A stretch of 11,804 bases of DNA from an uncultured Lachnospiraceae bacterium (GTDB lineage Bacteria > Bacillota > Clostridia > Lachnospirales > Lachnospiraceae): NCBI GenBank assembly GCA_910586585.1, contig CAJUKA010000123.1, positions 1-11,804 of the forward strand, written 5' to 3'. The notes below the pieces were generated by a model. It did no database searches. It was not told the DNA's origin and worked only from the letters and a program-made list of their open reading frames with translations. The translations under genes were made by a program, and so were the position numbers. Below, one piece after another: positions 6,373 through 11,804 of the stretch (positions within the stretch are counted from its first letter, which is position 1; each line of letters opens with the position of its first letter).

Positions 6373-8667
6373 AAAGTTCTTTACAAATGCAGCAATACCC
6401 ACACTTGCGATCACGGATTTTAGCAATCCTATCTTTTCAACCAGAGACGATACGCCAATTCCTGCGTCTGCAAATCCTTTTAAGAATGATGAACTGATAG
6501 TATCATTTGAAATATTACTCCATATTGCGGATAATTCTCCCAGCTTACCTTCTAATGACGTTGCATATTTTTCTTGATTTTCAAGCGTAACTCCTGTGGA
6601 ATTGTTTGCTTTATTTACTAAATCCTCATAGTCACTCCAATTCCTTAATAAAGTCTGGATTACGTTGATCTGGCGTGTTCCTGCGAGATTGAACGAAATA
6701 TTGGATTTTTCTACGTCTGATAATGAATCCCATTGCTTTGCAAGTTCGCTCATAGTATCATTAAAAGCATTGAACTCTCCATCTGTTTTTCTGACTTCTA
6801 CACCAATACTACGAAGAGATGTTTCTGCGGCAGATATTTCACCCTCATCAATACCCATGATTTTTCCGGCTTTTGTGGTGCGCGTTATGATCGTTTTCAG
6901 ACTGTTGCCCAACTGGCTTCCCTGTAATCCAGTCTTTTCTACAAGCAAACCAATCATACTTGCATATTCAGATAAATCCATACCCGCTGCACGAGCAACC
7001 TCACCAGAAGTTGCAATTCCTTCATTAATCTGTACGATACCATCTGCAAAGTCATGTGCTATACTCTGTGATATTGCCTGAATTGTATCAGAGATACCCA
7101 TAAGATCATCCTGTGTCAAATCGAACTGATTCATGATTGTCTGCAAATACTTAGCAGATTCCTCACCGCTAAATCCTGTAACATTAGACAACATAATTGC
7201 TGGCTGTGCCTTTTGAAGGATTGATTCAGCACTTTCTTTCGCATTTGCGTACAATTTCACAGCACCTAAAATATTACCTGCTGATGTATTCAAATCTTTT
7301 GCCATCTGAAGAGATGACTCACCAATTTCTTTCAACTGTCTGTCTGAAAGCTCCATTGTATAATTGATATTAACCAGTGCTTCTTGAAGTTCACGGACAT
7401 TGTCTACCATCTCTTTGATTTTACGGATCGCGGTCATAAAGATATAGTTTGCGCTAGTCCAGTAACTAAGGAAAGAGAAATTCTTCTTTAATGATGCAAA
7501 GAATGATTGATTCGCCTTTTCCGCTTTCTTTTGTTCAGCCGCAACACGTTTAGTTGACGCAACTACATCAGACATTAACTTTTGGTATTCTTTTGCCCAG
7601 CTTCCATCTAGCGGAACCCTCCCACCAGCGGCATCCATTTCAGATTTCAATTTCATGTATCTTGATGTTAAATCATCAACTGAAATACCTGCCAAACCTG
7701 TCTTGTCTTGGAGTCCAGACATATTTGTTTCTAAATTTTTCAACATGGAAGGTATATCACGCATGTTATTGACTGCCTGTGTAATCGGATCAAGTGACGC
7801 TGATTGCGATTTTAAACTCTGTGTCCCCATCTTCGCCGCATTTTCAAGCTGATTAAAGGCAAGTTTCAAATCATTAACAGTACCAATGCCATTCTTGAAG
7901 TTGTTGAATACAGATTCAAAACCAGAGAAATCAATTGCAGTCTTGGAATACCGCGTCTTAAAATCATTCAGTTTCGTCTCATAATCTGTAATGACCTTCT
8001 CCATTTTCTGCATCTGTTTTACAGCCTGGGCATTATTCAGTTCTGCACCGATATTTTTGAATGCATATAACGGATCACCTTTTGAACCGATATTCTTTAA
8101 TGCATATCGTAGAGTTTCAACCTCACCGCTTGCACGCTTTACATTAACAGCAAAAGAGGAAAGCATATTTGATTTATCGAAACGTTCTGATACAGAGAGC
8201 AGTTCAGTCTCATCTTTCAAAAGCTCCTTAAAATACTGTAATGCTTCTCTCGCCGCTTCATTTGTATTGTTAAAAGTTATTACATTTGCACCAGACTTAA
8301 TCAGAGACTCCCCTGCCAAAATCTGTTTCTGTATATCTTCAGTCTGTTTATATGCCTGTTGCTTCCTGCTTTCATTTTGAATGACTGCATCAGTTGCAGA
8401 TTTAGATACATTAGCAATCTGTTGTGCAGTCTTTTGCGCGCTCTTAACCGCCTGTTCAGCATTTACATTAATATTAGTAATTATAATCTTCTGATTGGTA
8501 ACCTTTTCAATTTCTTTAGTTATATTTGAAATTGTTTGTGGATCAATTTCAGCCTGTAATTTCAACTTATTAAGCTGATTTTGCAGATTTGAAATATCCG
8601 AATTAATTAGTCCTTTCGATTTTGCTTCATCTAACTTCGCTTGTAACTCAATTAAAAACTCGTTCAA
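6373..8667 (-). CDS. Tail tape measure protein, exon 1 (N-terminal 765 codons, TP901-type)
   Basis: A TTG start is chosen because AAGGAGA (8682-8676) lies 8 bases upstream and no ATG is available nearby. Residues 1-60 and 200-300 are coiled-coil-like. From about residue 395 (FSFLSYWTSANYIFMTAIRKIK) to about 690 the sequence shows the TP901 tape measure core: ELQEALVNINYTMELSDRQL, then AMDLSEYASMIGLL-type repeats and GSQLGNSLKTIITRTTKAGKI. Residues 745-765 are hydrophobic (GLLKSVIASVGIAAFVKNF). The protein would scaffold tail tube polymerisation and set tail length. The frame runs two codons (Ala, stop) into the intron after Phe765. Splicing replaces these with QLRTVGES of exon 2. With all exons, the product is at least 1,871 residues, in the normal range for long-tailed phages. 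Confidence 0.9.
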
Positions 8668-8703
8668 TAATTATGTCTCCTTTTCTTCTTTGTACATATT
8701 TTT

Positions 8704-8775
8704 CAGTTCCATATTCAGTTTTAATATTCAATTTTCAATAATAAATTCTACATTTACAGTTTCATATTCAGTTTT
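8704..8775. repeat. 19-bp direct repeat upstream of the tape measure gene
   Basis: CAGTTYCATATTCAGTTTT occurs at 8704-8722 and 8757-8775 with one mismatch, 53 bases apart. It lies within the 247-base gap (8668-8914), which holds no convincing gene. Only very short frames occur there: a GTG frame of 21 codons and an ATG frame of 13 codons that ends at the tape measure ribosome binding site. The repeat could be a regulator site or a decayed duplicated coding segment. Confidence 0.5.
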
Positions 8776-8828
8776 TACAATAATTTTTTCCACATTCAAT
8801 ATTTAGTTGTAACAAATTTTTTGATTTT

Positions 8829-8852
8829 TGCAGCTTTGACTTTTATGCTGCA
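8829..8852. other. Hairpin downstream of the HTH-like gene
   Basis: TGCAGC (8829-8834) and GCTGCA (8847-8852) form a 6-bp stem with a 12-base A/T loop, about 60 bases after the stop codon of the HTH-like gene. It lacks a proper U-run in the minus direction, so it is at best a weak terminator or an mRNA 3'-end stabiliser. Confidence 0.3.
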
Positions 8853-8914
8853 TTGATTTTAAGATTATAATTTGAAATTTATATATGATTGATTGGTTGA
8901 CGTGTTGCTTTTAA

Positions 8915-9097
8915 TTACTTTGCATAAACTTCATCAAGATATGCCTTGATACGCCCACACATTTCTTCTGATGGTTCTACCTCATTACGCATCCATGCAT
9001 AATAATATGTAACACTCATTTGAACCTTACGGGAAAATACACTAAGCTTTGCGCCTGTATCCTCCATAAACATTTTAACTCTTTCTTTTAAATCCAT
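8915..9097 (-). CDS. Small helix-turn-helix-like protein, 60 aa
   Basis: An ATG start follows AAAGGA by about 9 bases. The protein MDLKERVKMFMEDTGAKLSV continues with FSRKVQMSVTYYYAWMRNEV and ends YLDEVYAK. The pattern of a first helix (LKERVKMFMEDTG), then KLSVFSRKVQMSVTYYYAWM as a helix-turn-recognition helix, and a final helix (SEEMCGRIKAYLDEV) is that of a minimal Cro/XRE-like DNA-binding domain. It would bind DNA, probably as a dimer, and may control expression of the late genes or of the neighbouring structured region. It is oriented with the tape measure gene but separated from it by 247 bases. The fold call is by pattern only. Coding status is well supported by the start signals. Confidence 0.7.
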   Translation of the reverse strand: MDLKERVKMFMEDTGAKLSVFSRKVQMSVTYYYAWMRNEVEPSEEMCGRIKAYLDEVYAK

Positions 9098-9186
9098 TCT
9101 CTTTTTCCTTTCTTTATCTTATTTATTTGCTATGACTTTCTTTATAAAAATCTGCGTAAAAATATATAAAAATTCATACTATACAT

Positions 9187-9660
9187 CCAGCCGGGAGTTG
9201 TGGAGCCTCCCTTTGTTGGCTGGACGACCTACAATATATAGTGGAGTTTTATATTACAGGATTTTGCATTGTTGTTGTGTACGCCTAGTGGAATCGGCGC
9301 GCTTGTCCAGCTTGTGGAGAACTGGACTAATGCCGACATGAGTTTTGAAGCTCACATCGACTAAACTGAATAATTGGAGAAATGTGAAAGTATATAGGAA
9401 CTGTAATATTACAGATAATCAGCGTCCGACGCAAGAGGTTGTATGCAACATTCTTCTCCACAAGCCTATTGCTCTCCTGCGCCGATATTCAAAACAATTA
9501 ACAATGAATGCTCTCCACATTCACTTTTATAATAAACACACCTTTTGGGTGTATTATTGCCTTTATATGGATTGGAGAGAACATCATATACAATACACGG
9601 CTTACGATCCTTTCCTGTATATAACTTCTCTCCTCCCCTTATATAAGTTTTCAAAATCCT
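9187..9660. ncRNA. Candidate large structured RNA with loop-complementary segments
   Basis: This region between the HTH-like gene and the polymerase-like gene shows no convincing coding frame but strong secondary structure. Hairpin A (9187-9223) has a CCAGCC/GGCTGG outer stem and a GGGAG/CTCCC inner stem. Hairpin B (9294-9336) has TCGGC/GCCGA and GTCCAG/CTGGAC. The loops of both contain TTGTGGAG. The loop of B with one flanking base (9310-9321) is an exact 12-nt complement of 9454-9465. The loop of A is a 7-nt complement of 9513-9519. A perfect 14-base palindrome lies at 9401-9414 and a further stem at about 9531-9557. GC-rich stems stand out from the AT-rich surroundings. The transcribed strand cannot be decided. 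Ornate phage RNAs of the ROOL/GOLLD kind are one possibility, but I cannot match a consensus by eye. Confidence 0.45.
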
Positions 9661-9675
9661 TAATTTACGGGCTTT

Positions 9676-11697
9676 CTAGGCATTCCGTGTAAGAGTTTCA
9701 CTCTTATTCTGACCATTTTTTATAAAGCAGTTCATAAATTCCTCTTTGTGCTCCCTAAAAAGGAATTTTAAAATCGTAGCACATATATCTGAATTATCAT
9801 CATTTGTAGCATAAATAACAAGCTGCATGACTGTTTCCTGGTCTAAATTCTTACTTGCCTTATTTATAAATTGTGTCATTGCACGATTCTTCAATGCCCA
9901 ATACGTATCATCATCCATCTGTTCTCTACTGCTTTCAAGCCACTTTACAGTCTTATTGTATTCATTCGCTTCTTTTATGACCTTCTCTTTTTTGTACCTG
10001 TTTCCTTTACCAATAACTGCATGATTCCAAAGACTGCGTAATGGTATGTGTTTTTCTCGTCCAGGTGCATATTTGATAACATTTTGCTCAATAATATCTG
10101 CCATGATATCTTGCGGACAATCCATAACCCTGACTATTTTATCCTTAAATACTTTATTGTTCCTACTCTTTTTAGTAAGCGCAAAAAAGAAAGGTATCTC
10201 ATTTCTTCTCATGCAAGGCAAATTCCTGATACGCCTGATCTCTTTCACAACATCTACTGCAAAGCTTTTCTTGGCAAGGTCAATACTAATCTGACCAATT
10301 ACTGACAGGATAACAAAACAGTCCTCCAATTCACGGCTTGTCATACCACCGTCATAATAATAACTCAATGCAAGCTGGGCTGTATCCGTGGAAGTCCCTA
10401 TTGATTCCTGCGCATCAGCAATCTTGTTATCCATTTCTGCATAATTTTCTATTGTAAAACAATAGCTGTTCTCACCATCCTCTTTTATGTCATTAACAAT
10501 TGTCGGATACTCTATGTATGCTTTTCTCGCAAGTTCTACAAGATCAGCCTGATTTGTCACATATACAAAATCGCTGTCTACATCATGTCCTGAAAGCCTT
10601 GCCTGCGTATCCGTCTTAATTGCATTGAATATGATCACATTCTGACCAATATTTGGAAAATATTTTAATATTTTCTCTGGATAAACATTGTAAAGATGAA
10701 TAATATTATTGGGCGAATTGTGCGGACTCCTAAACGCTGCAAGTCTTTCACCTTCAGCAAATCTTGGTGTAAAGCACTGAACACCATCCTGCATTAGTTC
10801 AAAACAGCCTTCCTCTAACGGATTCTCACCGACCGCTTTCATCAATAGTGCCAATGGGTTATCCATGATAGTGAGATTTTCACCTGACTGCACTAATCTG
10901 CCCTGCTGGGACTGTTCCTTTAAGTCACAGATTTGTTTGCTCTTCCTTTTACGAAAAAATTCAGTCTTCAGGAAATCTCTGTTCCACTTTACAAGCTCTA
11001 TCAATAACTCATTCATATTGAAATTATTCTTTTTCATATCCAGATATTTTAGGTATGCATCATCGCTAATCTTAAGTTCATTGCATAAATTTACCCCACA
11101 ATCAGTAATTCGTCCTAAAACAACTTTATCCGTTGTTGGAAGGGAATTATTCATCTGATATGCCATTAACTGCAACTCGTCCCATTTACTTGGATGTGCA
11201 GTCTTTACAATGGAAAAACAGTCATCAAACTGTTTCATATAATTACAGTAATATCTGTATGCTTTTTTCTCTGTTCCTCCCATCATGTCAGTAAATTTCT
11301 TTAACCATTTCAAGGATTTGTCTGTGATGATTACTTTTATATCAGACAGTTTTAACGGTCTGTTGAATATATCCGTCTTTTCAACAGTATAATTCCCATA
11401 GTCCAGCCCATTCTCATTGCAATAATCTCTGAAAAATTCCTGTATATTACCACGAAACAGACAGCTTTTAAAAAAATGTGAACGACAGTATATAAATCCA
11501 TTCATATTTTTGGGGAAGAAATTTTCGTCTATCAGACCACCTCCATCCCACAATATATTTTTTATTTTTACATCCGATACCCTTTTCACACTACATTCTT
11601 TTGTTGTATATTCTGTCAGTTTATGTTCGCCTGGATATCTGCCATTAATGCGAATACCATTTTTCTTTAATTCATCTTTCGTCTTTTCAGTAAGCAA
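9676..11697 (-). CDS. Two-barrel RNA polymerase-like protein (YonO/QDE-1-type), 673 aa
   Basis: The centre of the protein carries an apparent double-psi beta-barrel catalytic signature. R323-S-P-H-N (FRSPHNSPNNI) is followed by NVIIFNAIKTDTQARLSGHDVDSDFVYV, with D372, D374 and D376 as the presumed metal-binding triad. This mirrors the R-x-P and N-A-D-F-D-G-D arrangement of RNA polymerase beta-prime and the D-x-D-G-D of YonO and eukaryotic RNA-dependent polymerases, with Ser replacing Gly. Further on, ILSVIGQISIDLAKKSFAVD resembles the conserved helix that follows in that superfamily. The family makes single-chain polymerases that transcribe phage genes. The activity of this one is inferred. 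Only a TTG start (11697) gives this frame, and the frame stays open for another 24 codons upstream without ATG or GTG, so the true N-terminus is uncertain (residues such as YDEQKAKEKNLAL upstream look coding). It is the first gene in the reading direction of the window. Confidence 0.7.
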   Translation of the reverse strand: MLTEKTKDELKKNGIRINGRYPGEHKLTEYTTKECSVKRVSDVKIKNILWDGGGLIDENFFPKNMNGFIYCRSHFFKSCLFRGNIQEFFRDYCNENGLDYGNYTVEKTDIFNRPLKLSDIKVIITDKSLKWLKKFTDMMGGTEKKAYRYYCNYMKQFDDCFSIVKTAHPSKWDELQLMAYQMNNSLPTTDKVVLGRITDCGVNLCNELKISDDAYLKYLDMKKNNFNMNELLIELVKWNRDFLKTEFFRKRKSKQICDLKEQSQQGRLVQSGENLTIMDNPLALLMKAVGENPLEEGCFELMQDGVQCFTPRFAEGERLAAFRSPHNSPNNIIHLYNVYPEKILKYFPNIGQNVIIFNAIKTDTQARLSGHDVDSDFVYVTNQADLVELARKAYIEYPTIVNDIKEDGENSYCFTIENYAEMDNKIADAQESIGTSTDTAQLALSYYYDGGMTSRELEDCFVILSVIGQISIDLAKKSFAVDVVKEIRRIRNLPCMRRNEIPFFFALTKKSRNNKVFKDKIVRVMDCPQDIMADIIEQNVIKYAPGREKHIPLRSLWNHAVIGKGNRYKKEKVIKEANEYNKTVKWLESSREQMDDDTYWALKNRAMTQFINKASKNLDQETVMQLVIYATNDDNSDICATILKFLFREHKEEFMNCFIKNGQNKSETLTRNA

Positions 11698-11769
11698 TGC
11701 CAGATTCTTTTCTTTCGCTTTCTGTTCGTCATAAGTAAAACCTTTCTTATTACTTGAGAGTAAAAAGTT

Positions 11770-11793
11770 CTATCAAAAAAATAACTCTTCCAT
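11770..11793 (-). other. In-frame ATG followed by two stops ahead of the polymerase-like gene
   Basis: ATG at 11793-11791 is in the same frame as the polymerase-like gene (96 bases before its TTG). It encodes MEELFF and then meets TGA and TAG in tandem, after a run of seven T. Beyond the stops the frame is open into the main gene. It could be a damaged start of that gene, a leader peptide, or a site of slippage or recoding. The window ends 11 bases further, so upstream signals cannot be judged. Confidence 0.4.
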
Positions 11794-11804
11794 ATGGATT
11801 TATG

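Noticed and set aside
9350..9395. Group I-like string ACAUCGACUAAAC with AAAGUAUAUAGG nearby on the plus strand
   Set aside because: The second string cannot pair with GACUA as P7 needs, the spacing of about 25 bases leaves no room for P3 and P8, and no guide sequence or exons are evident.
9466..9654. A 62-codon minus-strand frame with TTG start just after the polymerase-like gene
   Set aside because: The start has a ribosome binding site only about 2 bases away, the best AGGGGAGGAG motif lies inside the frame with no start behind it, and the frame overlaps predicted RNA stems. It may be real but is not supported enough to list.
9132..9692. Plus-strand frames of 69 and 115 codons
   Set aside because: They have no good ribosome binding sites, read against all neighbours, have unusual composition and cross the palindromes and stems of the structured region.

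Overview
The window looks like part of the late region of an AT-rich tailed phage or prophage from a Firmicutes host, most likely Clostridia/Lachnospiraceae. The reasons are a TP901-type tail tape measure gene, strong AGGAG-type ribosome binding sites, TTG starts, consensus sigma-A promoters and a YonO-like RNA polymerase homologue. All annotated genes except one read on the minus strand, so the natural reading direction is from the right edge (11804) to the left edge (1).

Right part (11804 to 8668): a 673-residue protein with the D-x-D-x-D signature of two-barrel RNA polymerases (the YonO/QDE-1 type). Its 5' end is odd: an ATG in the same frame is followed six codons later by two stop codons. 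Next come about 490 bases of non-coding DNA with strong hairpins whose loops are complementary to sequence further along, which suggests a structured RNA. Then follow a 60-residue HTH-like protein and a 247-base gap with a direct repeat.

Main part (8667 to 1): one giant tape measure gene in three exons, 8667-6373, 5417-3174 and 1076 to beyond the left edge. Two group I introns interrupt it (6372-5418, 955 nt; 3173-1077, 2097 nt). Splice sites were assigned from P1 and P10 pairings that agree with the reading frame. The spliced product is at least 1,871 residues and continues off the window.

Neither intron encodes a recognisable homing endonuclease. Each instead carries what looks like its own transcription unit. 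The 2.1-kb intron holds, in its P6 loop, a promoter overlapped by a dyad, a 380-residue membrane protein with a possible GAF-like cytoplasmic domain, a translationally coupled 70-residue protein, and a terminator. The 955-nt intron holds a zinc-ribbon gene on the opposite strand, driven by a near-perfect sigma-A promoter whose -35 box spans the splice junction. The arrangement suggests that introns in an essential tail gene are used as carriers of accessory (moron or defence-like) genes. The functions of the cargo are not established here. The 955-nt intron also has a loop with 12 nt of exact complementarity to a ribosome-binding-site-like segment of the downstream exon, and an unexpected G-G opposition at the position normally forming the guanosine-binding pair of P7.
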